From CAVXDP01 sp964562925 (GTDB lineage Archaea > Thermoproteota > Bathyarchaeia > 40CM-2-53-6 > CAVXDP01): a stretch of DNA of 64,000 nt. The translations under genes were made by a program, and so were the position numbers. Location: contig CAZLVF010000003.1 in assembly GCA_964562925.1 (NCBI GenBank), forward strand, positions 17,547-81,546, in the 5' to 3' direction. Below are positions 18,490 to 26,739 of the stretch, one piece after another. A model generated the notes under the pieces. That model saw nothing but the letters and a program-made list of their open reading frames with translations, was not told the DNA's origin and ran no database searches. Within the stretch, counting starts at the first letter, position 1, and every line of letters begins with the position of its first letter.

Positions 18490-19296
18490 TTGTACAACAA
18501 GATTTTCACAACGCTTCTCGATATTCCAAAGGCTTGGAGAGCATATGTCAAAATCGGACCGGTACTATGGGCGATACCTCTGGCCTCGTTCCTGAGCGTG
18601 TGGGAGATAGTCTCTCGGACGGGCTACTTTGCAGCGGAAAACGTGCCCGCTTTCACGACCGTTCTTCTTACATTGTACAGTTGCATGAAGATGCCGGATT
18701 TCACCCTAAGGGTCGCTCAAAGTTTTCTTAATCTCTCCGTGGGCATACTCTCAGCACTCTTTGTTGCTTTGCCTCTCTCGCTGATCACGGGTCTACGGAG
18801 CAGACTTGACTTAACGTTAACGCCAATCATAATGTTGATGGGCGCACTCCCAGACTTGGCTATCTTGCCTATCGTAGTCATGTGGTTTGGGCCGGGAAAC
18901 ACCGCGGCCATAATGATGGCGGCGGTCTGCGCCTTTTTCCCGATCTACTTCACAGTGAGGGAAGGAGCTAAAGCGATTCCACAAGACTATTTTCATGTGG
19001 CAACTGTTTTCAAATCTGGAAAGTTCTCAACAACCTCAAAGGTGATACTTCCAGCGGTTTTCCCAAACCTGGTGACCGGGCTGAGACTTTCTTTTGACTT
19101 CGTATGGGAGATCATACTGGCGATCGAGATCATTGCAAGGGTTACCGGAATAGGGACCTTCATAGATTCGTCCGTATCTGCGGGATCGATTGAATACGCT
19201 TTTGCAGGGGTTCTCGCGATAGGTCTGATAGCGCTCTCCATAGACAGGCTTCTCTTCAGAACCCTTGAAAATAGGATAGCAAGGTGGAGAGAATGA
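18490..19296 (+). CDS. ABC transporter permease (nitrate/sulfonate/taurine type)
   Basis: A 268-residue inner-membrane permease with about six spans. The EAA-type cytoplasmic loop EGAKAIPQDYFHVATVFKSGK is near the middle of the C-terminal half, and the layout matches SsuC/TauC/NrtB. It would pair with the ATPase immediately downstream, whose ATG overlaps this stop codon (ATGA). Start TTG 18490. No substrate-binding protein lies in the window next to it, so substrate cannot be assigned. Confidence 0.9.
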   Translation: MYNKIFTTLLDIPKAWRAYVKIGPVLWAIPLASFLSVWEIVSRTGYFAAENVPAFTTVLLTLYSCMKMPDFTLRVAQSFLNLSVGILSALFVALPLSLITGLRSRLDLTLTPIIMLMGALPDLAILPIVVMWFGPGNTAAIMMAAVCAFFPIYFTVREGAKAIPQDYFHVATVFKSGKFSTTSKVILPAVFPNLVTGLRLSFDFVWEIILAIEIIARVTGIGTFIDSSVSAGSIEYAFAGVLAIGLIALSIDRLLFRTLENRIARWRE

Positions 19297-20117
19297 CTTC
19301 TCAAATGGAGGTTCTCGACGTTTCGAAGGTCTACTGGGACTCTGAGAAGGTTATGTCAGCACTCCAAAGTATTACTTTTGGCATCGAGAGGGGACAGTTT
19401 GTATGTATTGTAGGCCCGAGTGGATGCGGAAAGTCAACCCTTCTTAAGATAATGGCTGGACTAGAGAAGCCTTCCTCCGGCGAGGTCAGGTTTGAAGGAG
19501 AACCGATTATAAGGCCGCATAATAAGATAAGCATGGTTTTCCAGTCCTTTGCGCTCTTTCCTTGGCGAACGATTCTTGAAAATGCCGAGTTTGGACTTGA
19601 GACGCAAGGATGGTCGCGAGATAAGCGGCGTGAGGCGGCTCTTGAATGCCTCGAGATGGTTGGGCTGGCCGAATGTCAGCGAATGTATCCAAAGCAGCTT
19701 TCAGGTGGAATGAAACAGAGAGTTGGAATCGCAAGAGCTCTCGCAGTTGATCCTGAGATAATTCTCATGGATGAGGCCTTCAGCGCGGTTGACGAGTTCA
19801 CGGCAGAAACGCTGAGGGAAGAGGTAGTTGAAGTCCATCTCAACACCAATAAAACCTTCCTCTTGGTAACTCATAATCTTCCGGAGGCTATTGAGCTAGC
19901 TGATAAGATCGTAGTACTGAGCGCAAGACCTGGAAGGGTCAAAGACATCCTAGATGTGGACCTTGAGAGGCCGAGAGATAAGACTGGTTCCGATTTCGTT
20001 AGTATTCACAAGAACATCTTCTATCTCCTAAAGGAGGAGTTGGAGAGTAGTATAGTGAAGCACAAGATAAGATGTATCCACGAATTCCAGAGGCTACATG
20101 ACATGGAAGGTAGATAG
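19293..20117 (+). CDS. ABC transporter ATP-binding protein (nitrate/sulfonate/taurine type)
   Basis: A 274-residue ATPase: Walker A GPSGCGKST, Q-loop MVFQSFALFPW, signature LSGGMKQR, Walker B ILMDEAFSAVD and switch His in LVTHN. The D-loop Ala-Val-Asp and the FPW segment are typical of SsuB/NrtD-like proteins. I chose ATG 19293, in an ATGA overlap with the permease stop, over GTG 19284. It energises the permease encoded just upstream. Confidence 0.93.
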   Translation: MTSQMEVLDVSKVYWDSEKVMSALQSITFGIERGQFVCIVGPSGCGKSTLLKIMAGLEKPSSGEVRFEGEPIIRPHNKISMVFQSFALFPWRTILENAEFGLETQGWSRDKRREAALECLEMVGLAECQRMYPKQLSGGMKQRVGIARALAVDPEIILMDEAFSAVDEFTAETLREEVVEVHLNTNKTFLLVTHNLPEAIELADKIVVLSARPGRVKDILDVDLERPRDKTGSDFVSIHKNIFYLLKEELESSIVKHKIRCIHEFQRLHDMEGR

Positions 20118-20143
20118 CACATCATCCATAAAGAAGATGCTTT

Positions 20144-20530
20144 TCAGCTCCTTTTCTCGAGTTCTCTAAATTCTCTGTCGAATCTCTCCTTCAAAGAGGA
20201 GAACTGTCTGAATCTGTCGCTCCACCCTCTGAAAAATTTGAACTCCCTGACTCCAACAGCTAACCAAAGAGCCGAAACGAATACGTTTGCAATAAGGTAG
20301 ACTAGCACAAGCAAACCCGAAAGGTGGCTCAGCCTAAACATAAGAAGCATAATCTTGGGGTGTAGGAGAAGGAAAAATGTAAAGAATAGCGAGAGCGGAG
20401 CAACAACTAGGGAGGATATCATCAATATACTGAACCAGGTTCTTTCCGAATTGACGTGATATATCAGGTCATCTAGAATTTCCAAAAGACCGATCCGTTT
20501 CTGGTCTGTTAAGCTTCCTTCGTCTGCCAT
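20144..20530 (-). CDS. Small membrane protein of unknown function
   Basis: A 128-residue protein: an N-terminal cytosolic helix (LTDQKRIGLLEILDDLIYHV), two hydrophobic segments, then a strongly charged C-terminal helix with FRGWSDRFRQF. ATG 20530 is chosen because a minus-strand TATA (ATTTATA at 20561-20567) places transcription start near 20538, downstream of the alternative ATG at 20548. No family recognised; a coiled C-terminal tail and two spans suggest a small signalling or scaffold protein (inference). Confidence 0.6.
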   Translation of the reverse strand: MADEGSLTDQKRIGLLEILDDLIYHVNSERTWFSILMISSLVVAPLSLFFTFFLLLHPKIMLLMFRLSHLSGLLVLVYLIANVFVSALWLAVGVREFKFFRGWSDRFRQFSSLKERFDREFRELEKRS

Positions 20531-20583
20531 CGCTCTCTCAGCCATCATAGCTCGCTATGTTATAAATCGGTTCCGTAACTTTG

Positions 20584-20883
20584 TTAACTTGGCTTTCTCC
20601 TAGCTCTAGGAAACATGGCCTCATAAGGTTGCAGGATCATCCTACAAAACTCCACGCCATCACCCGCGACCTTGTACTGGGTTACCTTCTTTCTTCCAAA
20701 GTAAACCTCATTCTTCGAGATGAGACCTTTCTGCTCAAGTTCATCCAAGATCTCCTTGTGTTTCTGTAGGTTAAGCCCGCAATAACTCAGTAGAGCTGTC
20801 TGGTTAAGTGATCCGTACTGGATCAGTTTCAAGATGATGTCTTTCCGTATGTATACGCGATCTCTGTACTCGGTTGTTGGCAT
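20584..20883 (-). CDS. Winged-helix DNA-binding protein
   Basis: A 99-residue protein matching the archaeal single-domain winged helix of HTH_45 type: a start with YRDRVYIRKDIILKLIQYG, a recognition region NQTALLSYCGLNLQKHKEILDELEQ, then a beta-wing GLISKNEVYFGRKKVTQYKV. It probably binds DNA as a dimer. ATG 20883. It lies upstream of, and in the same direction as, the small membrane protein at 20144-20530, which has its own TATA box. Target genes unknown. Confidence 0.8.
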   Translation of the reverse strand: MPTTEYRDRVYIRKDIILKLIQYGSLNQTALLSYCGLNLQKHKEILDELEQKGLISKNEVYFGRKKVTQYKVAGDGVEFCRMILQPYEAMFPRARRKPS

Positions 20884-20986
20884 GCCTAGCGAATCTCAGC
20901 CTCGTCATTAGTCGACATCAGTCTTATCGGGTTCCTTTTGGAGAGACGCAGTCTGTGGCTTGATCAAGCTAGGAGCGAAGGCCAAC

Positions 20987-21358
20987 CTACCGGATTCTTG
21001 ACCCACATCTTGGGCAGAACTTTGCATGACTTGGAACAGCCGCCTTGCAGCTGGGGCAATCCACCGTGGCACTCGGGGCTGCAGCAAGGGGAGTTGGCAT
21101 TACCGTAGGAGCGGCTGGAGCCGACGGCAATTCAACTGTCTTATTCAGGAGAACAACGTCCTCAATCGACTGTATTTCTGACCAAGGAACCTGAATATCT
21201 GATCCACCCTTCGTCGTCACAACCAACGCTAGATCGAGGTCTCCCACGCTAACCGCTAGATCCTTCACGTTTCCGATTAACGCGCCCTTCAGATCGATCA
21301 CCTGTTTACCAAGAAACTTTTGGCTTGGGAGATACGACTTCTTTTCGTTCTTGCTCAT
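20987..21358 (-). CDS. PRC-barrel protein with C-terminal zinc ribbon
   Basis: A 123-residue protein. The first 70 residues form a PRC-barrel (FLGKQVIDLKGALIGNVKDLAV, then VPWSEIQSIEDVVLL), a small beta-barrel used as an adaptor. A Pro/Ala-rich linker leads to a double-CxxC zinc ribbon (CPSC and CPRC, 15 residues apart). ATG 21358 is preferred to the longer frame at 21433, since the barrel starts just after it. The ribbon tail is almost the same as those on nearby genes at 22255 and 23149. Confidence 0.8.
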   Translation of the reverse strand: MSKNEKKSYLPSQKFLGKQVIDLKGALIGNVKDLAVSVGDLDLALVVTTKGGSDIQVPWSEIQSIEDVVLLNKTVELPSAPAAPTVMPTPLAAAPSATVDCPSCKAAVPSHAKFCPRCGSRIR

Positions 21359-21649
21359 GAGGACTCTCTCAAGGTAATGTCGCTTAAGCGGGCTAATAAC
21401 GCTTGCCTCCGTCTTGCTGAGCACATACGACACAGAGAAGCAATGAAAACTGTGGCAGGAAAGCTCGGTAAACTCACGTCTGAAGAAGCCGCCAATCTAG
21501 AGGTCTTCTTCATACTGTCACATAGGATTGATTTCTTCTACATCTGCGATTTGTATGATCTTTATCGAAAAGCTTTTTCAACTGCATATGCTCCGCATAC
21601 AGGTGATTGCTCTAGTCACTGATATGATCTGGTATCGGAGTAATCTCTC

Positions 21650-22219
21650 ATGCGAGGTGGGCCTTTCTTTGTTGGAATGGGAATGCTGACCTTGGGCGTA
21701 CTCTTGCTAGCTTTTGGGGCACGATCGCAAACGATCGATGTGCCTAGAATTGAGACAAGTGTGCTTTTTGACAGGTCAGTATTGACTGTTGGCGACGTCG
21801 CCTATAAAGGCTCAGAGTTGAAAGCAAATTGGACCATTCTGTGTTCCGGATCCGTAGCTATGCCTTCCAGCAATGAATCTGGAGACATAAACTTCTACGT
21901 TATGGACGATACTAACTTTCAGAAGTATAAGAGCGGCGAGAGAAGCGTAGACTATATTATACAGAAGCTACAGGTGAGCCAACTGGAGTCGTCCTTCGTT
22001 ACGCGTCATGATGGTATGTACTATTTCGTCTTCGACAACAGCTATGAAACACTTTACAAGAAAGAAGTAACCTTCTCAGCACTAGCTCAGTACACGGAGA
22101 TCTATCAGCAAATAGTTGAGGATCGAACACTCAACAGCTACGGATACCCACTGATTGCTGTCGGAGCTGTGGCCACCATATATGGACTAGTCAGGAAGGC
22201 TGATGTAAGATGGGCCTAG
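21650..22219 (+). CDS. Membrane protein with extracytoplasmic domain
   Basis: A 189-residue protein. An N-terminal membrane segment (residues about 4-25) and a C-terminal one (about 163-182) bracket a 130-residue external domain. That domain has a beta-rich pattern ending HDGMYYFVFDNSYETLYKKEV, which resembles the last strands of a GOLD-like sandwich (inference). ATG 21650. It is 35 nt ahead of the RDD protein gene and in the same direction, suggesting a membrane-related pair. Confidence 0.65.
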   Translation: MRGGPFFVGMGMLTLGVLLLAFGARSQTIDVPRIETSVLFDRSVLTVGDVAYKGSELKANWTILCSGSVAMPSSNESGDINFYVMDDTNFQKYKSGERSVDYIIQKLQVSQLESSFVTRHDGMYYFVFDNSYETLYKKEVTFSALAQYTEIYQQIVEDRTLNSYGYPLIAVGAVATIYGLVRKADVRWA

Positions 22220-22254
22220 CAGGGCGGCTCTATATAGTTAAAGGGTGAGGAACC

Positions 22255-22863
22255 CTGACTCACCTTGGATTTCAGTATGTTGGAATCGGAATCAGGTTTG
22301 TAGCCCAGCTAATTGACACATTTATTGTATCGCTACTGGTTGGACTCTTGATCAATGCCGCGGGCATTCACTTGTCCTTGGGAACAGAACTGGACTTTGG
22401 TTTCTTGCCACTAATCATGATCGGGGCAGTCTTCGCGTACTTCACTCTTATGGAGAGTTTTCTTGGAGCAACGGCAGGAAAGATGATCTTCAAAGTGAAA
22501 GTCTTGAAAGAGGACGGTAGTCCTTGCAGCTTCAGCGCAGCTGCTGTTCGAAATCTTCTGAGGTTTATCGATGCTTTACCGTTTCTGTACCTGATCGGAG
22601 TCATATTGATGTTTCGATCTGAGAAGAAACAGAGACTCGGGGATAGGGTTGCAAAGACTATTGTCGTGAAACCTAGAGGGGAATATCCTTCTCTTCCACC
22701 GCCGCCACCTACATATCCCCCACTGCCGGCGCCAACTTACACCCCGTCGTCATATCCTCCCGCTCCTCGCGAACCTCCCCTATCGGCAAAGTACTGTATG
22801 AACTGCGGCACACCTATACCAGTTCGGGCGATGTTCTGCCCGCGATGTGGAACACGACAATAA
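22255..22863 (+). CDS. RDD-family membrane protein with C-terminal zinc ribbon; apparent CTG start
   Basis: The N-terminus has the RDD hallmark, YVGIGIRFVAQLIDTFIV (Arg then Asp), and a later KxRLGDRVAKTIVV segment, with three membrane spans. A Pro-rich linker leads to a double-CxxC zinc ribbon (CMNC, CPRC). The conserved RDD start lies upstream of every ATG, GTG or TTG in the frame. The frame opens after TGA 22246-22248, and the first plausible initiator is CTG at 22255, a few nt behind GGTGAGG. TTG 22348 would delete the first span and the RDD Arg. Either CTG initiates or a base is wrong in the assembly. Confidence 0.75.
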   Translation: MTHLGFQYVGIGIRFVAQLIDTFIVSLLVGLLINAAGIHLSLGTELDFGFLPLIMIGAVFAYFTLMESFLGATAGKMIFKVKVLKEDGSPCSFSAAAVRNLLRFIDALPFLYLIGVILMFRSEKKQRLGDRVAKTIVVKPRGEYPSLPPPPPTYPPLPAPTYTPSSYPPAPREPPLSAKYCMNCGTPIPVRAMFCPRCGTRQ

Positions 22864-23148
22864 GACAGCGGATCTTCTGCAGATTAGAGTTGACTCGTGG
22901 TCTAATCATTTGGCGAAATGGACTAACCCTCTGAAGTGAGCCCCTGCAAACTAAGCAGACAGCATGAGTCCAAGAGTGCCGTCCCCGGACGCGTATAGAA
23001 AGTGTCCAAGACTTCGTAGCGACTCGCCAATTGACTGATCCATTTCGGGTTTGCTTTCAAACGGATGCCAGTTTCGACGATTCAAAGACCCGTTCTCCGG
23101 AAAATTCTAAATAGACGCCAGGAGAAGAGGAGTAGGCAGTGAACCGCT

Positions 23149-23403
23149 TTGAGCGCTCTGCAGAAGAAGACGATCCTGATGGATGAGAACCTGTCTAAGG
23201 TTATTGGAAAAGATCAGGGAAGTCTGGCTAGCTACGCAGAAATCACGAAGGGGATACATGACTATATAAAAAAACACGATCTAAGAAAGGGCGTGGAGAC
23301 TCCATCAGAACCCGGACCGAGCACTGTAAGTTTCTGTTTCAACTGCGGGTCTGACATACCTGCTGGCTCAGTCTTCTGCGACAAGTGCGGTAAGAAACAG
23401 TAA
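23149..23403 (+). CDS. SWIB-like domain protein with C-terminal zinc ribbon
   Basis: An 84-residue protein. Residues about 14-48 (LSKVIGKDQGSL, then AEITKGIHDYIKKHDL) resemble the SWIB/MDM2 fold, in which a similar L-x-x-VIG and WDYIKKHNLQ occur. The rest is a linker and a double-CxxC zinc ribbon (CFNC, CDKC). TTG 23149 is the longest start; ATG 23179 also keeps most of the domain. A TATA-like TTCTAAATA at about 23104 precedes it. Likely nucleic-acid or protein binding; the role is not known. Confidence 0.6.
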   Translation: MSALQKKTILMDENLSKVIGKDQGSLASYAEITKGIHDYIKKHDLRKGVETPSEPGPSTVSFCFNCGSDIPAGSVFCDKCGKKQ

Positions 23404-23569
23404 AGCCTTTCTAACGCTGAGGTTCCTATCTTCTCAAATCCTCTCGATTACAAATGTCCCTTTGAACCAAACTCGGGTGAACGTGAAGTTAACGGTTCAG
23501 GCACTGTTTATATAACTTGAAGAGCCGTCTATCACACGGTTATTTCTGCACGGTTGGAGAGTGTTATTC

Positions 23570-25126
23570 ATGTCAAACAGCAGCGCAGGCATAGTTGGAT
23601 ACGGAGTATACATACCGTGCGAGAGGATAGAGACTGAGTACATTGTCAGGGCGCGGGAGGGAAGGCGCAAGGATTTAGACGAGTTTCTCGACAAGGTTAG
23701 AAACGGCCTACTGCTGAGAAGTAAGTCCATCGCTGATTTCTCTGAAGATGCCATAACTATGGCAACTGAAGCAGCAGAGAACTCTTTGAAGATGTCGGGG
23801 ATCGATACAAGAAAGATAGGAAGCGTGGTTGTTGGGTCAGAGTCAAAACCGTACGCTGTCGGCTCCACTGCTAGACATGTCGCATCTTTCATAGGAGTTG
23901 GAAATGAGGCTTTTGTATCCGATATAGAGGGCGCATGCAATGCTGGAATGCAGAGCATGGATTTCGTGAGAGCACAGGTCAACGCAGGCGAGATGGAGTA
24001 CGGCCTTGCGATAGGCACCGACATCGCGCAGGCTCCTGAAGGCGACCCTCTTGAGTACGCTGCTGGGGCCGGAGCAGCGGCATATGTCATCGGGAAGAAA
24101 GATGTCATAGCCTCGATCGAGGATATGGCTCCTTACTCTTCTCTCACAATGGACTTCTGGCGTAGAGACGAAGCGGCTGTTCCTAAACATTTTGGCAAGA
24201 CAACAGTCGAAGCCTATATGAGACACGTTATAGGAGCCATTCAAACACTTCTGAAACGTAACCCGAATCTGAAGATCTCGGATTTTGACAACATAACATT
24301 CCACCAACCGTCGGGTTACATGCCTCTCAAGACCTGCAGAGCTCTCGTGAACCTAAGCGCTGATTGGGTCGATGATTCGGATATTTCTGATCGGATGAAA
24401 CTCACTCCTGAAGATATCGAACGAAAGGTTAAGCCTTGGCTCAGGGTTCTCGATACTGGAAACACGTACGCTGCTTCAACGCCGATCGCTCTAGCCTCAA
24501 TACTTGACAGGTCAAGCCCGGGTGAGAATATTCTTGCTGTGTCGTATGGATCAGGCGCCTATGCTATAGCTACTTGGCTGAGTGTAAAAGACGAACTGAA
24601 GAAAAAACCGCGTAGAGCTCCAACAGTTCAAGATTATGTTGATCGTAAAGTTGAGATCCGTTTGGAAAAATACCAAGACCATCTCAGAGAACGCTTGAGG
24701 AAAGTCAAGAGACGCCTCGCATTCCCCAGGATAGTTGCTGAGACTGAAACAATTGGAAATGAGATTATTCAGACTCTCATGTGTGATGGATGTAAGAGAA
24801 TCTACTATCCGACACGACCGCAGTGTCTAGAAAGCGAATGTGAAGGACCCAGCACGACGAAGACCTTCCCGGTAAATGCGGAAGTGAAATCGTTTGAGAG
24901 ACTTCCATTCAAGCAGAGGTTGAAGCCTAACTATGACATGATCAAGGAAGGGAAAGTGATTCTGGTCGACTGCCATATGGGAGATTTAAGGCCAGGCATG
25001 AAACTTGAGGTTGTCATTAGAAGGCTTGACTATGAGGGAAAAGACGGGCTCATAATCTACGGTCCAACCTACAGACCACTCTTCAGAAATGGCTTTGACG
25101 AGTGTCCTGCAGAAGCCAACAAATAG
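23570..25126 (+). CDS. Hydroxymethylglutaryl-CoA synthase fused to a DUF35 zinc/OB-fold domain
   Basis: An enzyme of the mevalonate route to archaeal isoprenoid lipids, condensing acetyl-CoA with acetoacetyl-CoA. Residues about 1-345 carry the thiolase-fold active site: Glu91 (GSES), Cys123 (EGACNAG) and His245 (FHQPSGYMP). Residues about 405-515 form a DUF35 unit, with zinc motif CDGCKRIYYPTRPQCLESEC then an OB-like fold. In many archaea DUF35 is a separate subunit joining thiolase and HMG-CoA synthase, so this is a fusion. No thiolase lies next to it. ATG 23570 is favoured. Confidence 0.9.
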   Translation: MSNSSAGIVGYGVYIPCERIETEYIVRAREGRRKDLDEFLDKVRNGLLLRSKSIADFSEDAITMATEAAENSLKMSGIDTRKIGSVVVGSESKPYAVGSTARHVASFIGVGNEAFVSDIEGACNAGMQSMDFVRAQVNAGEMEYGLAIGTDIAQAPEGDPLEYAAGAGAAAYVIGKKDVIASIEDMAPYSSLTMDFWRRDEAAVPKHFGKTTVEAYMRHVIGAIQTLLKRNPNLKISDFDNITFHQPSGYMPLKTCRALVNLSADWVDDSDISDRMKLTPEDIERKVKPWLRVLDTGNTYAASTPIALASILDRSSPGENILAVSYGSGAYAIATWLSVKDELKKKPRRAPTVQDYVDRKVEIRLEKYQDHLRERLRKVKRRLAFPRIVAETETIGNEIIQTLMCDGCKRIYYPTRPQCLESECEGPSTTKTFPVNAEVKSFERLPFKQRLKPNYDMIKEGKVILVDCHMGDLRPGMKLEVVIRRLDYEGKDGLIIYGPTYRPLFRNGFDECPAEANK

Positions 25127-25363
25127 AGTCCAATTCGATGGTTTAGCCCATGTCTAACTGTGATTAAATATTTCTGGTAATAACTACTCCAATACCGGAC
25201 GCTATCGTCGATCGATAGGCCTTCTACTTCAAATATGAGAAAACCAACAAAGGGTTCCGTGAACGAGCTAGAACGCTTTCGACCTCCTGAAGCGAATGGA
25301 GAGCTTTTGTAAACATGTAGGCCCTAGATTGCACCTCTGTCGATGTACTTATCAGGTGTCTGC

Positions 25364-26542
25364 GTGCCAGCGAATCTTTCCTCTGAAGCTAAAGGCAAAT
25401 GGAACAAGGTGCTTATGGCTAAGACTGCTCAGGAGAAGCTGTCGGCCTTGGAGGAGTTCTTGTCTTCGGTCCCCAAACACAAAGGAAATGAGAGGCTCAG
25501 AGCACAAGTCAAGCACAAGATCTCAACACTCAAACTCGATATTGAAAGTGGAAGGAAACGGAGAGCATTCGGATCGGCCGTTAGAGATTTCATAACTAAG
25601 ACAGGCGCAGCGCAACTTGTGATAATCGGCCCAACAAAAACAGGTCGTAGTTCCCTTTTGTCAGCCTTGACAAACGCGAAGCCTGTCATTGCCGGCTTTG
25701 AATTTTCCACAACAGAGCCAACAGTTGGAATGTTTCCTTATGAAGATGTCCAGTTCCAGTTGGTTGAAGCTCCGGCTCTTCTTGATGGCGCCTCAAGAGG
25801 CATAGGCTTGGGCTCCTTAGTAATGGGCTTAGCAAGAAAAGCTGATGCGCTGATAATAACGGTCGATCTTTCCCAAGATTCTGTTGGGCAGTTTGAAACG
25901 GTCAAGCGGGAACTGGAAAATTCAGGAATCTCGCTTGAAAAACCCTCGAGCGATATTGAGATCGACCGGAAAGCAACAATTCAAGGGATTCATCTAGTCG
26001 TGCGTGGATCTCTCGTCGATTGCAACCTTGAAGATATAAAGAAACTGCTGGAAAGCTATGGCGTCAAAAACGCTGTCGTTGAGATAAGGGGTTCTGTTCG
26101 AATAAGCAATGTCGAAGATGCCATACTGGAAAGCGTCATGATCCATAAGCCCGCTCTCATTGTTGCGAACAAGGCGGATGTTGTAGAGTCTAAGCAAGAG
26201 CTAGATAGACTGCGTACTGCTGTACGTGACAAGCTACCTATCGTGAGCGTATCATGCTTGACGGGGAAAGGTTTATCCGACCTGGGAAGAGTGGCCTTCA
26301 AGACTTTAGGGCTAATGAGAGTGTACACAAAGGAGCCCAATGATTCTAAAGCCTCAAAAGAGCCGTTCATCATGAGCGAAGGGACCAGGGTCGGAGATCT
26401 CGCTCAATGTATCCACAGTCAACTATACAGTAACTTTCGATACGCACGTATCTGGGGGCCGAGTAGCAAATATGCCGGGGAAAGAGTCGGATTGAGCCAC
26501 TATCTCAAAGATGGTGATATAGTGGAAATACATGCCAAGTAA
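25364..26542 (+). CDS. Obg/DRG-like GTPase with C-terminal TGS domain, altered P-loop
   Basis: A 392-residue protein. An N-terminal helical region (residues about 1-75) precedes a G domain and a TGS domain ending GLSHYLKDGDIVEIHAK. G1 reads GPTKTGRSS, so the P-loop Lys is Arg95; G3 is VEAPALLDGA rather than DxPG; G4 NKAD and G5 SCLTGKGL are intact. These proteins usually act on ribosomes or RNA. Start GTG 25364 gives MPANL and sits behind AGGTGT; the longer frame at 25343 lacks this. Activity may be reduced or nucleotide binding altered (inference). Confidence 0.8.
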   Translation: MPANLSSEAKGKWNKVLMAKTAQEKLSALEEFLSSVPKHKGNERLRAQVKHKISTLKLDIESGRKRRAFGSAVRDFITKTGAAQLVIIGPTKTGRSSLLSALTNAKPVIAGFEFSTTEPTVGMFPYEDVQFQLVEAPALLDGASRGIGLGSLVMGLARKADALIITVDLSQDSVGQFETVKRELENSGISLEKPSSDIEIDRKATIQGIHLVVRGSLVDCNLEDIKKLLESYGVKNAVVEIRGSVRISNVEDAILESVMIHKPALIVANKADVVESKQELDRLRTAVRDKLPIVSVSCLTGKGLSDLGRVAFKTLGLMRVYTKEPNDSKASKEPFIMSEGTRVGDLAQCIHSQLYSNFRYARIWGPSSKYAGERVGLSHYLKDGDIVEIHAK

Positions 26543-26665
26543 TCTATCTCGAGCAACGTCTCGTACTCAATCTTCTCACTACGCCTCAAAACGCCAAGCA
26601 ATATTGTTCGATGATGGAGAAAATCAAAACCAAGTGCGCGGTGCATATACGATAATACCTGCTAT

Positions 26666-26672
26666 GTTATAA
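26666..26672 (+). promoter_or_regulatory. TATA box of acs
   Basis: TTATAAA within GCTATGTTATAAAT. The same 14-mer occurs at 20554-20567. It is about 70 nt before the acs ATG. Confidence 0.5.
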
Positions 26673-26694
26673 ATGTCCCAGCTATATTATGTCG

Positions 26695-26715
26695 GCTCTC
26701 TATTAGTTAGAGAGC
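26695..26715 (+). promoter_or_regulatory. Perfect inverted repeat in the acs leader
   Basis: GCTCTCTA, a 5-nt spacer, then TAGAGAGC. It sits at the predicted transcription start of acs and could be a repressor site or an RNA hairpin. Confidence 0.45.
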
Positions 26716-26739
26716 AGAAATAGCAAAGAGGCAAGCCTT

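Noticed and set aside
21320..21622. A 100-residue plus-strand frame antisense to the PRC-barrel gene
   Set aside because: It overlaps a gene with clear domains and has no recognisable motif; mixed composition fits a shadow frame.
23497..24307. Long minus-strand frames opposite the HMG-CoA synthase gene
   Set aside because: They mirror a conserved enzyme whose active-site residues are intact; amino-acid composition is atypical.
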